Positions 1 to 9,584 of a stretch of DNA of 64,000 nt are shown here, in pieces (the stretch's first letter is position 1; the number at the start of each line of letters is the position of its first letter). The DNA lies in NCBI GenBank assembly GCA_963543015.1, contig CAUTYZ010000003.1:1-64000 (forward strand), in the 5' to 3' direction. The notes under the pieces were generated by a model. It did not search any database. It saw nothing but the letters and a program-made list of their open reading frames with translations, and was not told the origin of the DNA. Position numbers and translations under genes: made by a program. Source of the stretch: Alloscardovia sp963543015 (GTDB taxonomy: Bacteria; Actinomycetota; Actinomycetes; Actinomycetales; Bifidobacteriaceae).

Positions 1-190
1 TCTCAAACCACCACAACACAAACACACACAAACCACAACCAAACAAAAAGAAAAAATGATTCATGCCGTATCAGGCAGCGAATAAAAACAATACACCACA
101 CACACCCAAAACACAACCACCCGCGTGTCGCACACACAAACAGCGATTTTGAGATAGCGAACCGCTCCCTCTTTTCCTAAATTATAAAAG

Positions 191-222
191 AGAGGTACAC
201 TATCTAACGTTAGTGCACCTCT
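191..222 (-). terminator. Inverted repeat, probable terminator of the metal ABC operon
   Basis: Arms at 191-202 and 211-222 pair over 11 of 12 positions. Read on the minus strand the hairpin is followed by CTTTTATAATTT, a U-rich tail. It lies beyond the last gene of the minus-strand metal transporter operon, with the oppositely oriented tRNA-Pro in between, so the operon transcript would run antisense across that tRNA before stopping. No other gene is visible in 1-243, which is otherwise CA-rich low-complexity sequence. Confidence 0.5.
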
Positions 223-243
223 GTATTGATGATTCGCTTTCAT

Positions 244-320
<77 letters not shown>

Positions 321-321
321 T

Positions 322-1203
322 TTATCTCATGACACTTTTTCCTGTTCGCGCATTCACAAGATATTTTGCAAGAATGCCATGTTTCGGTGCAGCAATCCAT
401 ACACACACAAATACTGCTGTAAGCACGCAGACAATTGTCGCGCCCGCAGGCAAATCAAGCGACCAAGACAAATATATACCTACGAAACTTCCGATGATGG
501 AAATTGCCGCAGATACTATCATCATGTGCGATAAACGTTCTACTAAAAGTCTTGCAGTTGCCGCTGGAGTAACGAGCAGAGCGAGGATAAGAACGTTACC
601 AATTGTTTGCACAGAAATAACGACGGCAAGCGATACTGCTACGTACAATACGATATCCATGACGAGAACGGGGATACCCTGAGCTCGAGCGGTTTCACGG
701 TCGACAGAAACGGCGACTAATTCTTTATTGAAGAAAGCAATAATTCCTACGACAAGCAGGGACCCGACGAGCAGCACAGGAATATCTTCTGTAGGAACGC
801 CCGTAATAGATCCAAACAGAAAATCCTGGAGCGAGCCCGCATATCCAGCAGCGCGAGAAATAATAATGACACCGACGGCAAATGCCCCCACGAAAAGCAC
901 GCCGATAACCGAGTCTTCCTTCAGACGCCTATTTTGCGATAACAGAGCAACGAGGATAGCCGTTGCTATTCCAGCCACCGCGCCGCCCAGCACAAGTGAA
1001 CCACCCATAACGAACGCAATTGCCAAGCCTGGGAAAACCGCATGGGCTACAGCATCTCCGATAAATGCCATTCCGCGTAGCACGACGTGTGAGCCGACAA
1101 TTGCGCACACGAATGCGCTCACCGTAGCAACGAGAAGCGCACGAGGCAAAAAGGACAATACTGGATTGCAAAAGTCGGTGATGAATTCTGAAAAAGTCAG
1201 CAT
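322..1203 (-). CDS. Metal ABC transporter permease (ABC-3 / ZnuB-MntB family)
   Basis: A 293-residue polytopic membrane protein of the ABC-3 family, the permease that moves chelated or free Zn2+/Mn2+ (or iron) delivered by a cluster A-I solute-binding protein. The sequence shows about eight hydrophobic segments and the family segment GMAFIGDAVAHAVFPG near residue 45, which contacts the ATPase. The start at 1203 is chosen because GGAGGG sits 8 bases upstream and the longer frame has a low-complexity Ser/Thr leader unlike the family. It starts one base after the stop of the ATPase gene, so the two are translationally coupled. It is the last gene of the anchored-repeat transporter operon (family known as TIGR03770). 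Metal specificity cannot be read from the sequence. Confidence 0.9.
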   Translation of the reverse strand: MLTFSEFITDFCNPVLSFLPRALLVATVSAFVCAIVGSHVVLRGMAFIGDAVAHAVFPGLAIAFVMGGSLVLGGAVAGIATAILVALLSQNRRLKEDSVIGVLFVGAFAVGVIIISRAAGYAGSLQDFLFGSITGVPTEDIPVLLVGSLLVVGIIAFFNKELVAVSVDRETARAQGIPVLVMDIVLYVAVSLAVVISVQTIGNVLILALLVTPAATARLLVERLSHMMIVSAAISIIGSFVGIYLSWSLDLPAGATIVCVLTAVFVCVWIAAPKHGILAKYLVNARTGKSVMR

Positions 1204-1204
1204 G

Positions 1205-2410
1205 TTAGTGGTGTCCCTCCTGCTCGTTGTAATTTTCTCCGTAATTTTCGCTGTGATACTTGTGCTGCTCGTTCTGCTCGTATAGCTCGTTGTTATTTTC
1301 GCCGCAGTCGCTCTCATGTGCTCTGGTGTGCACTCCTAAAGCTGCGAGCAAAGGATTCGTTTCGCGAATGCGGAAAGTATTAATCCACACCTGAGCATCC
1401 ACAAGATCGTCACGCGTTCCGCTTGCTTGAACCGTTTGATTAATGAGATACAAGCGGTCGCACTGATCGAGCGCGGAAATAAGATCATGCGTTGTCATTA
1501 ATACTGCATGTCCTTCTTGCGCCAAGGTGTGGAAAAGATCATTCAGCATCTCTTGAGTAGGCATGTCCAAACCTGTAAAAGGTTCGTCTAGCAAAAGAAT
1601 AGATGGCTTCAAAACTAAAGCACGCGCGACAAGAACGCGCTGACGCTGACCACCGGAGAGCTCTCCGATAGGACGATTCGCTAGATGCGCAACATCTGCT
1701 CGTTTCATTGCTTCTTCGACAGCCTTTTGATGTTCCAGCTTTGGACGACGCCCAAAACCGAGAACGCCTGTTAAACCGCTGACGACGGTTTCGCGAACAG
1801 TAATAGGAAAATCCCACGCAAATTCATGTCGTTGAGGAACGTAACCGACAGTTCGAGGATTCAGGCGGACTCCACCAGAACTAATTCCTGCGTCACTATG
1901 CTCGATAAGACCCAAAATAGAGCGAATAAGAGTCGTTTTTCCAGCACCGTTAGGACCAATGAGTGCGACGAATTCACCCGCATCCACGTAAAGACTGACA
2001 TCATCTAAAATTCGCCGACCGCTCATCTGAACGTTCAGACACCGCACGTCCAGAGCATGATGACGATGCTCATGCGCGTGCAAAGCATGCGTGCGCAAAG
2101 CGTGAGTGCGCGTATCAGATGCTTGATCAGCATATGCATGCTCACTATGAATCTGCTTACTTACCCGCTCCAGAGATTTTCTCGCTACACCACTTTTAGC
2201 TACGCCACTTTCTGCTACGCCACTTTCTGCTGTACCGTTGCCGACGGATTCTACTGCCACAATGTCAGTATTATCCGCAACGCTCTGATGCTGCTCGTAA
2301 GAATTATTACGGCGCAATTTTTCTTTCAGAATTTCTCTCACGCTTTCTCTCGTATTTTCGAAAAAGCGCGCACTCGCATGATGTCTAGTCGCCAGATTGA
2401 ACTTATTCAT
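1205..2410 (-). CDS. Metal ABC transporter ATP-binding protein with His-rich extensions
   Basis: A 401-residue ATPase energising the adjacent permease. It has Walker A GPNGAGKTT, signature LSGGQRQRV, Walker B SILLLDEPF and the switch histidine in MTTHD. The ATPase core starts only about 120 residues in, at the segment LDVRCLNVQM. Before it lie an in-frame repeat of ESGVA-like units and a stretch dense in His (ALRTHALHAHEHRHH); a short His/Glu/Asn-rich tail follows the core. Such His-rich tracts could bind metal in the cytoplasm (inference). The start at 2410 has GGAGG seven bases upstream and overlaps the stop of the preceding gene, whereas the longer start at 2452 has no such site. Family: anchored repeat ABC transporter ATPase (TIGR03771-like). 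Confidence 0.9.
   Translation of the reverse strand: MNKFNLATRHHASARFFENTRESVREILKEKLRRNNSYEQHQSVADNTDIVAVESVGNGTAESGVAESGVAKSGVARKSLERVSKQIHSEHAYADQASDTRTHALRTHALHAHEHRHHALDVRCLNVQMSGRRILDDVSLYVDAGEFVALIGPNGAGKTTLIRSILGLIEHSDAGISSGGVRLNPRTVGYVPQRHEFAWDFPITVRETVVSGLTGVLGFGRRPKLEHQKAVEEAMKRADVAHLANRPIGELSGGQRQRVLVARALVLKPSILLLDEPFTGLDMPTQEMLNDLFHTLAQEGHAVLMTTHDLISALDQCDRLYLINQTVQASGTRDDLVDAQVWINTFRIRETNPLLAALGVHTRAHESDCGENNNELYEQNEQHKYHSENYGENYNEQEGHH
2184..2228 (-). repeat. In-frame 15-bp tandem repeat in the ABC ATPase gene
   Basis: Three units of 15 bases (2184-2198, 2199-2213, 2214-2228). The last two are identical and the first differs at three bases. They encode repeats of the type ESGVA/KSGVA in the N-terminal extension, outside the ATPase core. 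Copy-number change would keep the frame. Confidence 0.85.
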
Positions 2411-3542
2411 GGACGTCCTCCTCATGCGAAACTTCTGCACGCGCTTGCTCAATTTCTCGGCTCATAATGCGTGAACGGCGAATGAGGAAGATAACTGCCC
2501 CCACTCCTGCTACGACGATGAGACCGATGACGAGAAGGGTCATTCCTGACACTTGCGATGCACTGCCATGAGTATCCGCTGAATTCTTCCCCTCGCTCTT
2601 TTCCGCAGTGCGATTACCAGTCTTCGTATCCGATGTTTTCGTATCCCCTGTCTTCATATCCGCTGTCATGCTGTTTTTCGGTTGAGCAGCAAACGCATCA
2701 TCCGTTGACGTAGAATTTCCGACAGCAAAGCGCAAAGTCGATTGAGCACATTTCTCCTGACCGTCAGCTGTATCAGTTTTTTGTGCACAAAACTTAACTG
2801 GCATGAGGTAAACGCCCGCAGCCGTAAACACCCAATTGGCGTGAACATGCGTATTAACATCCAACCACGTATCTTGAGCGCCGGTCTTGTTTCCATCAAA
2901 AAGAACGCGAGGCTTGCCAAAAGTACCATCTTGTACAAAAACCCAGCTTTGTCCACCAGCAGGATGCACATCTGACTGAAGACTCATGGTCGCGCCACGA
3001 TTCATCAGACTGCTCGCCGCAGGGTCTTGGGTATTCCATCCCAGCCACACAACGTCAGGATTCTGCGTTTGTGGAATTACCCACCACTTATCACCCGACT
3101 TTGCGCCAAATTCCGTATAATCACCATCCGTTGGCGCATCCAGCAAAGCAGCATCGGACACCTTGAAGACTACATTTTCTACAGGTCGCCACACAGGAGT
3201 CGCACCCGAATCATCACGCGCAAGAATTTTCCACTCCCCGTTAACGACTTTCGGTCCGATATCCGCATGCCCCGTCTCCATAACTGCTCGCTCGGTCGAC
3301 ATTGTTTCGTTTTCCGACACTGTTTGGTCAAGCTCATCGGCGTGGGCAATTGGGCTGACATATCCCAGCGCACAGAGAAGAGCACAACTGAGAATGCACG
3401 ACAGAAGAACCACATACATTCTTCTCCAGCGACGAAGTACTGTCATGTCAGAAGCATGCACGCCCCTCTTGTGACGGCGAGCGCCCTCTGCAATTGGTCG
3501 TCGTGTGAGTAATTGCAATGACTGTATATATGAATGAATCAT
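2403..3542 (-). CDS. Membrane-anchored protein with one actinobacterial anchored-repeat domain
   Basis: A 379-residue exported protein. It has an N-terminal hydrophobic segment ending in HADE near residue 70, one copy of the anchored repeat (TIGR03769 type, hallmark HVHANWVFTAAGVYLMP near residue 237), a Thr/Lys/Ser-rich linker (TKTSDTKTGN) and a C-terminal transmembrane helix followed by RRS. It would display the repeat outside the membrane. The start at 3542 overlaps the stop of the preceding gene in an ATGA arrangement; a start at 3446 just before the signal sequence is also possible. It lies between the substrate-binding gene and the ATPase gene, and TIGR03769 proteins are known to accompany this transporter class. 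The molecular role of the repeat is unknown. Confidence 0.85.
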   Translation of the reverse strand: MIHSYIQSLQLLTRRPIAEGARRHKRGVHASDMTVLRRWRRMYVVLLSCILSCALLCALGYVSPIAHADELDQTVSENETMSTERAVMETGHADIGPKVVNGEWKILARDDSGATPVWRPVENVVFKVSDAALLDAPTDGDYTEFGAKSGDKWWVIPQTQNPDVVWLGWNTQDPAASSLMNRGATMSLQSDVHPAGGQSWVFVQDGTFGKPRVLFDGNKTGAQDTWLDVNTHVHANWVFTAAGVYLMPVKFCAQKTDTADGQEKCAQSTLRFAVGNSTSTDDAFAAQPKNSMTADMKTGDTKTSDTKTGNRTAEKSEGKNSADTHGSASQVSGMTLLVIGLIVVAGVGAVIFLIRRSRIMSREIEQARAEVSHEEDVHE

Positions 3543-6500
3543 GACTTCTTGCCACCTAAACATTGAGCAAGGGAATGCGCATTGAACGTCATCATGTCGA
3601 TATACGTCGGCGCATTGAAATCGAGAGTATCTCCGTACAGCGGGCACACTTCAATGCCGTTTTCTGCAGCAACAGTTTTGAGAACTGAGCGTGACCGCGC
3701 TAATTGTGGCTCGAGAAAAACTGCCGGAATATGCAGGTCTCGCAACGTAGCCGTCAATTTTTTGCGATCCGTGATCGACGGTTCCGCGGATGCATTCGGC
3801 GTCACGAATCCTGCAACGGTCAGTTTGTACGCGTTTGCAAGATAGCCGTACGCATCATTAGTAGTTACCAGTTTGCGGCGCTCAGGCGGGATTGTAGAAA
3901 TGACATCTGTCATCTGCTGATCGAGTTGCTCAAGCCGAGTTAAATATTTCTGCGCGTTTGTCCGATAATCATCTGCGTTTGCAGGATCTCGTGCGATGAG
4001 CGTATCGCGGATGACCTTGACATAGGCAGCAGCATTATGAACGTCATGCCACAAATGAGGGTCAATTTCCCCGTGAACGTGCTTGCCCAAAACTGCCTGA
4101 GGAAGCATATACACATCCGAGCCCGGATTGGCGATAAAACGAAAATTCGTCTGCCCCGGAACTTGGGTCAACGTACGCGTAGGCACTTCGACGAGGACAT
4201 CTTTCAAAGAGTACGCAGCCATTCCTGGCACGCTGGCTGCTCCCGCAATTTCACGAGCAGAAAGAGGAGAGCTGCCATCTTTGTTTGTATCAACCATCAG
4301 CGTTACGCGGCCTGTGTTGAGATCCGTGGTCACATCAGCATGTCCAGAAGAAATAACGTGACGGTTCATCTTCTTCGCCACACGGCTCGCATCCACGCCT
4401 ACAGCGCACACAAGATCGCTTTCCCCGAGCTTAATAGGCTTCGACGAATCGCTCACACGGAGCTGAGCCTTGATATGAATGGTGTATACACCTGGCTTCG
4501 TAAAGGCCCAGCTCATGTGCTGGTGAGCATCAGCAGGTAAGGTCGTTGTGTCCGCCGCATACCCATCGGCTGCACGGAATCCATCCGAGGATGCAAAACT
4601 AATTTCCGGTGCACCAAATGTCGTCGTTACATAGCCAGCAGCATTTCCCGGACCGTCAACCGAAGTAACTGTCAGATCAATTTGCGACGAACGCAATGCA
4701 CCAAATTTTTCACCTGTGCCTGCTACACGCATTCCCAGCCATACCGTATCCAACGAGCGATCTTCCACCAGAGGCAGGATCGTAGCACCTGTTTTCGTTG
4801 CCTCTTCAGCAAGGGAAACAGACGTCGCATCTTGTGGCAAATTCGCATCAAGAGCACGAATTAAGGAATGCTGCTCTAGGAGCAAATAATTCGTAAAAGC
4901 GATATCCGCGTACGCGACATTACGGATAGCGCGAAGAGACGGTTCCCAGCTATGCGAGTCAGCGCCTTGTGGAATCAATTGGCTGACATTGGCATGCTCA
5001 CCGGCGACGTTACGCACAAAATCCGCGAGAATTCCTGTCGTCGTTACGACATTGATGGTGCGCGAATTCGAATTATATGTATTTCCGCCCGCACTGCTGT
5101 GCGATGAGCATGCGCTGACAACACACAAAGAGACAGCAAGAACTGCTGCACATGCATATGTCAACGCACGGCGATGGCTCTGGCTAGGACGGTGCTTATC
5201 ATGACTGTGCTTGCTCTGACGATCCTTACTCAAGCGAACGCGGTGTGCACGTGCAGGAATTATCGGCGTAGAAATTATCTGTGCAGGAATTACCCGTGTG
5301 AAAGAAGCGCCGAACGCACGACGCTCAGACCCTGCCGTACGATGTGTACGCGCCATCACCGTCAATCCTGTACCGCACAGGGCTGCTATCCCCAGCACCA
5401 GCATGACGGCGTTGACATCGCTTCCTGTTTCAGGAAGGGCACAGGCTGTGCCATCTGCACGACGCCCCACAGTTTCACGAACAATTGGCCGTCCGTGAGC
5501 ACCCTTCGCCCCTGTAACTTCCATATGTGCAAAACGCGATTGACCAGCACCTGCAAAACCGCTTCCCTGAAGCTCACCAGAAGTTGGCTGCACGCGCATC
5601 GTCAGGGTGACATGGTACGTGCCAGGCTCGGTAAAAAGCCACGTCTGATGAGCATGCGTACGATCTGGCAATGTATAGGATGATCCCGGTCCGTCAAAGA
5701 CATGAGATCCCACACCTGAACCAAAAGTTCCCGCGTTAAATACAGCAAACCGTCCAGGACCAGAAACACCGTCTAGGGTAAAGGTCACGCCTGCCCGAGT
5801 GCGAGCAGTAATTTCTGGATGCTGAGAATTCATTCCCAGCCATGGAACTCCTGCAATCTGCGTGGATGGAATCGCCCACACAGTATGTCCCGGATTTGTC
5901 ACGAAGGACAGGCTTGATGGAGCAGACAGCTTTCCCGCATCGCCTACTGCAAAGACGAGAGAGCTTGGATTCACCCATGCGCCACCCGCGACTCGGTCGT
6001 CCTTAATCTTGGCGACGAGAGTATTGCCCTCAATTGCCGGACCCAAGTCAAAATGACCTTGCGCCGCGTTACCGCGTGCTTGCGGACCAACGGAGAATGT
6101 GAGCGTTGTACGAGCGGAATTAGCTGGCGATGCACCGCCTGCATGACGAGTTCCCGTTCCCTCACCCGCTCCTGCGAGCGCGCGAGCTTCCTGAGCGGTT
6201 GCTTCACGCTCAACTGTCGTTGGACGGCATTCACCAGAATTAACATGCTCGAAAGGAGCAGCCGCTGAATCAGAAACTGGCGAAGACGACGTAGCAGAAG
6301 AGGAAGAACCAGCCGAATCCGACTGCTCTTCTCCCACATCGAAGGTATAAGTACGTTCTTGGCTTTCCAATTGCGCGCGATCATTGTTGTAGACACGTGC
6401 TTTAACTGCCAGCACATATCGTCCCGGTTTCGTAAAAGCCCAGTTTGCATGTGCATGAGCTGGATATGGCTGAACGAGGGTCGAGCCATGCGGATTAAGG

Positions 6501-9340
6501 ATGAACGCCTTATCCGCAAGTTTCGACTGAGGTCCAGCAAAAGCATCCTGAACCCACAAAGCGATACGACCGCCCTGAGGAGCATGATACGAAATGTCGA
6601 AGCTCGACCCCTCAAAGCCCGCAGACTTAATGTCTTGAGTATCCCAACCCGGCCATAATAGCTGCGGATTTTGAGTTTGTGGAAGCACATACGCGGAACG
6701 CGAGCCAACGATATCGGCAAGTGATTGAGGCAGCCGTGCAAAATATGCACTCTTCTTGACCTTCAATAAGACGTCAGCAGGATTATGCAATGTATGCATT
6801 CCCGCGCCGTTCTTCGCGGTGACATCTTCAGCAAGTGCGAGTTGCAATTGTCCATTGACTCCCACACTCAGATGGAAAATATCCGCATGTCCGTGGTCGA
6901 GGGTCACAGCAAAGTTTTTGCGTGACAATTGTGCCGAATCAGCATGGGCAGAATCCGATGTATCAGACTTGCCATTGCTATCACCCTTATCACCCTTATC
7001 GCCGTGATCCCCGTGATTCGATTCGTTATGATGCGCGGAGTCTGCATCTTCGTGGCGCATGCCATACTTTGCGTAGAATTCCTCACCACACGCCTTCTTA
7101 ATTGCCGCATCACCGACTGCATAGTAGACGTCGTAGTAGTCGTACGCAAAACTCCAATATCCCGACTGCTTGGTGTACGTTACATCGTACGAATAACTCG
7201 CCTTATGCAAGCCAGGCTGAGTAAAGCTCGTCGCCAGATGACGATGCGTAGCCGTTTCGAAGAACATGGATGCATCAAGATTCTTCGTATCCAGCAAGAC
7301 ATGCGAGCCGTCAATTGCATTGGAATCCCACATCATCATGCGTCCTGGGCCTTCAAAATCAGAAATTTCCGCTTTAATGCCCGGATTCAAAATCTTTGTG
7401 TAATCCAATTGCTGCGTATTCATGCCGAACCAGCCCAAATCCTTATCTTGGATTTCTGGCAACGTCCATACGCGGCTTCCACGCGCACCCAATTTCTTGA
7501 GAACCGCTGGAGATTTATCTGTCAAACGAGTGGCTGCAAAATCAGGAACAGGGATAACTGCCGTGTAGCTGTCGTGATACACGCGCTCTGTGCCAGAATC
7601 ATCGGCAAGGGTCATACGCAAACGTCCATTGCGCTCATCGTGAGTTGCCATCAGATCATAGTGCCCTGGAACAAGGCATGAATGGACTTCTGGTAATTCT
7701 GGCTCTTCCTGATCGTCTGCAGAATCAGAATCGTCACCGCCAAAATCGCTTTTGGACTCGGCATCTGTGAATTTTTCTGCTGGCGTTTCGATATGAGCAG
7801 AAGGCGTAAATCCATGAGGAAGGCTCACATCCGTATCCTGACCAACGAGCCAGTCCACGGTAAATTCTTCGGATTGAAGACTCTCGCCACTGCGCAATTT
7901 TCCAGTAGCAACCCATGTCATCACATAGCGGCCCGGCTTGGAGAACGACCAATTATAGTGGCCATGTCCACCTGCTACGAGAGGCATCGTCAGCTTGTCA
8001 GGATTGCGCGAATCAAGATCTTGGGCAACGAAATCTCTACCGCTTCGCCAGACGCTGACCCAGCCTGGACCATCCACGCGAGCAAGTTTCAGAGTTAAGG
8101 AATATGGATTCACTGTTTCTGGCATTTTTCCAGCGCCCACTCCAGCCCATACGGGATGGTGACCTTGATACCACTGGCCAGGCGCATTCCACAGTACATC
8201 TCCTGGTTTGCTCAAGAAGGACAACGCCTGACTTGATGGAAGCTTAATACGTGACACTTCACGACCGGTACGCTCATCAGCATCTGGGCCTAAACGTACA
8301 GCCACTTTATGGGCAGGGCGAAGAGTCGAACCGTCGATAACTCCTACTGCAAGTTTCTGAGAGTCTTTATCCCAGTACACGTGAGCAGCATCAACGTGGG
8401 TACGGAAAAGAAGTTCTTTACCAGTAACAGGATCGAGTGGATGATTCTCCGGAGCTTTCTGGCTTGGAGTATCGCCTGTAAATGACTGAGAATTCTCGGA
8501 ATTATGAGTATCCGATGACGAATGTGAGCTGTCGGAACTGTCCGAATCCGCCGGTCCGGGCTCATCACCTGCCGAGGAAGATGAAGATGAGGAAGACGAC
8601 GAGCTCGACGAATTCGCAGCCGAATTCGAGGATGAATTCGAGGATGAACTCGATGCTCCCGATTGCGCTCCACCTCCAACTTTCACGTGATAGGTATAGT
8701 TCTTCGCATTGGAATACACACCCTGATCACTTTCAGCAACAGAGCGTACGGAAAATGTGTAATCTCCTGGCTTCGTAAAGACCCACGTCATGGAACGCTT
8801 CTGCTGCCCCTCTTGGACAAGCCACGAACCCGTAGAGCTTATTTCATAGCCTTCATCATCGTCGAGCAACGACTCAGCAGAATTATTCTTATGCGCATAC
8901 ATATACACGCGAGAGTCAGCAGGACCCGAGAAAGAGAGCTTCAGCATATTTTTTGCATACTGGCTCGATGTGGTATCCCACTGGAGATCAAGACCGGACG
9001 CTGAAGAATCATACCCTTCAGGTATATCCTCATTGTCTTGATGATTCGTTGTTTTGCTTGATTCAGCGACACGAATCAAAGCAGCCTCAGGCGAGTAGGA
9101 TGATTGTTCATCTGCTACGTCTAAGGTGTATGAAGCATCCTCAGCAATATCGCGAGGACTTGTTGAATTAAAAACGCGGACTGTGCCTGATTGGATGACA
9201 TGTGGCGAATTATCGGAAACGCTTGCTGATGCAGGCTGCCCTGTCAGTGCGAGCGCGCATGCAGTAACAAACGCGCAGCTTATTGCCACGAAACGATTCA
9301 TCCACGTCCTAGCTGTGGTGCTAGATGGTGCGGTGACCAT
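3539..9340 (-). CDS. Fused anchored-repeat wall protein and metal-binding lipoprotein of an ABC importer
   Basis: One open frame of 1933 residues. Residues 1-40 are a signal peptide ending ASA. Five anchored repeats follow, with hallmark W/S-x-F-x-x-PG near residues 187, 463, 703, 967 and 1234; a long Ser-rich linker lies around 225-285. LPETG at about 1301 is followed by a hydrophobic helix and a basic tail, a complete sortase signal. Then comes a 75-residue basic, His-containing linker, a second signal sequence ending in the lipobox VSAC (Cys about 1409), and a ZnuA-like solute-binding domain with ligand-type residues (SHSWEPS, DPHLWHD, an EPSITD segment, YGDTLD). A sixth repeat is inserted at about 1614. 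The two halves match families normally encoded separately (TIGR03773 and TIGR03772). An internal ATG at 5356 with AGGA nine bases upstream could start the lipoprotein separately. The start at 9340 is the first ATG before the signal peptide; 9301 is an alternative. Confidence 0.85.
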   Translation of the reverse strand: MVTAPSSTTARTWMNRFVAISCAFVTACALALTGQPASASVSDNSPHVIQSGTVRVFNSTSPRDIAEDASYTLDVADEQSSYSPEAALIRVAESSKTTNHQDNEDIPEGYDSSASGLDLQWDTTSSQYAKNMLKLSFSGPADSRVYMYAHKNNSAESLLDDDEGYEISSTGSWLVQEGQQKRSMTWVFTKPGDYTFSVRSVAESDQGVYSNAKNYTYHVKVGGGAQSGASSSSSNSSSNSAANSSSSSSSSSSSSSAGDEPGPADSDSSDSSHSSSDTHNSENSQSFTGDTPSQKAPENHPLDPVTGKELLFRTHVDAAHVYWDKDSQKLAVGVIDGSTLRPAHKVAVRLGPDADERTGREVSRIKLPSSQALSFLSKPGDVLWNAPGQWYQGHHPVWAGVGAGKMPETVNPYSLTLKLARVDGPGWVSVWRSGRDFVAQDLDSRNPDKLTMPLVAGGHGHYNWSFSKPGRYVMTWVATGKLRSGESLQSEEFTVDWLVGQDTDVSLPHGFTPSAHIETPAEKFTDAESKSDFGGDDSDSADDQEEPELPEVHSCLVPGHYDLMATHDERNGRLRMTLADDSGTERVYHDSYTAVIPVPDFAATRLTDKSPAVLKKLGARGSRVWTLPEIQDKDLGWFGMNTQQLDYTKILNPGIKAEISDFEGPGRMMMWDSNAIDGSHVLLDTKNLDASMFFETATHRHLATSFTQPGLHKASYSYDVTYTKQSGYWSFAYDYYDVYYAVGDAAIKKACGEEFYAKYGMRHEDADSAHHNESNHGDHGDKGDKGDSNGKSDTSDSAHADSAQLSRKNFAVTLDHGHADIFHLSVGVNGQLQLALAEDVTAKNGAGMHTLHNPADVLLKVKKSAYFARLPQSLADIVGSRSAYVLPQTQNPQLLWPGWDTQDIKSAGFEGSSFDISYHAPQGGRIALWVQDAFAGPQSKLADKAFILNPHGSTLVQPYPAHAHANWAFTKPGRYVLAVKARVYNNDRAQLESQERTYTFDVGEEQSDSAGSSSSATSSSPVSDSAAAPFEHVNSGECRPTTVEREATAQEARALAGAGEGTGTRHAGGASPANSARTTLTFSVGPQARGNAAQGHFDLGPAIEGNTLVAKIKDDRVAGGAWVNPSSLVFAVGDAGKLSAPSSLSFVTNPGHTVWAIPSTQIAGVPWLGMNSQHPEITARTRAGVTFTLDGVSGPGRFAVFNAGTFGSGVGSHVFDGPGSSYTLPDRTHAHQTWLFTEPGTYHVTLTMRVQPTSGELQGSGFAGAGQSRFAHMEVTGAKGAHGRPIVRETVGRRADGTACALPETGSDVNAVMLVLGIAALCGTGLTVMARTHRTAGSERRAFGASFTRVIPAQIISTPIIPARAHRVRLSKDRQSKHSHDKHRPSQSHRRALTYACAAVLAVSLCVVSACSSHSSAGGNTYNSNSRTINVVTTTGILADFVRNVAGEHANVSQLIPQGADSHSWEPSLRAIRNVAYADIAFTNYLLLEQHSLIRALDANLPQDATSVSLAEEATKTGATILPLVEDRSLDTVWLGMRVAGTGEKFGALRSSQIDLTVTSVDGPGNAAGYVTTTFGAPEISFASSDGFRAADGYAADTTTLPADAHQHMSWAFTKPGVYTIHIKAQLRVSDSSKPIKLGESDLVCAVGVDASRVAKKMNRHVISSGHADVTTDLNTGRVTLMVDTNKDGSSPLSAREIAGAASVPGMAAYSLKDVLVEVPTRTLTQVPGQTNFRFIANPGSDVYMLPQAVLGKHVHGEIDPHLWHDVHNAAAYVKVIRDTLIARDPANADDYRTNAQKYLTRLEQLDQQMTDVISTIPPERRKLVTTNDAYGYLANAYKLTVAGFVTPNASAEPSITDRKKLTATLRDLHIPAVFLEPQLARSRSVLKTVAAENGIEVCPLYGDTLDFNAPTYIDMMTFNAHSLAQCLGGKKS

Positions 9341-9366
9341 AATGTACTTTCTACCGTAAATGGAAT

Positions 9367-9380
9367 TGACGTCAACGTCA
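9367..9380. promoter_or_regulatory. Palindrome TGACGTCA upstream of the transporter operon
   Basis: The perfect 8-bp palindrome TGACGTCA (9367-9374), followed directly by ACGTCA, lies 27 bases upstream of the start of the fused wall/binding-protein gene and between it and the divergent sirtuin gene. It is in the right place for an operator of the metal importer, but it does not look like the known actinobacterial Zur box. The same octamer occurs upstream of the hydrolase at 40865. Confidence 0.3.
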
Positions 9381-9584
9381 CTTTGAATCGTACGGGAAGA
9401 ACACACACCTGTCAAGCATGAGCACGTCTCGGCGGTCAGGCTTCTCACTTCTCCTCTGTGTCGAGCATGTGCCGTCTGCTTATCCTCGTTCCTTACCATT
9501 CATCAACCGAGCGTATCGCGGTACAATATCCTCATATCATGTCTCAATCGTTGTGACAATTCTCAGGTGAATGAAGGTGTGCTG

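Noticed and set aside
728..1285. Long plus-strand frame opposite the permease gene
   Set aside because: It is a mirror of the membrane-protein codons, with Thr/Ser/Pro-rich composition and no start signal.
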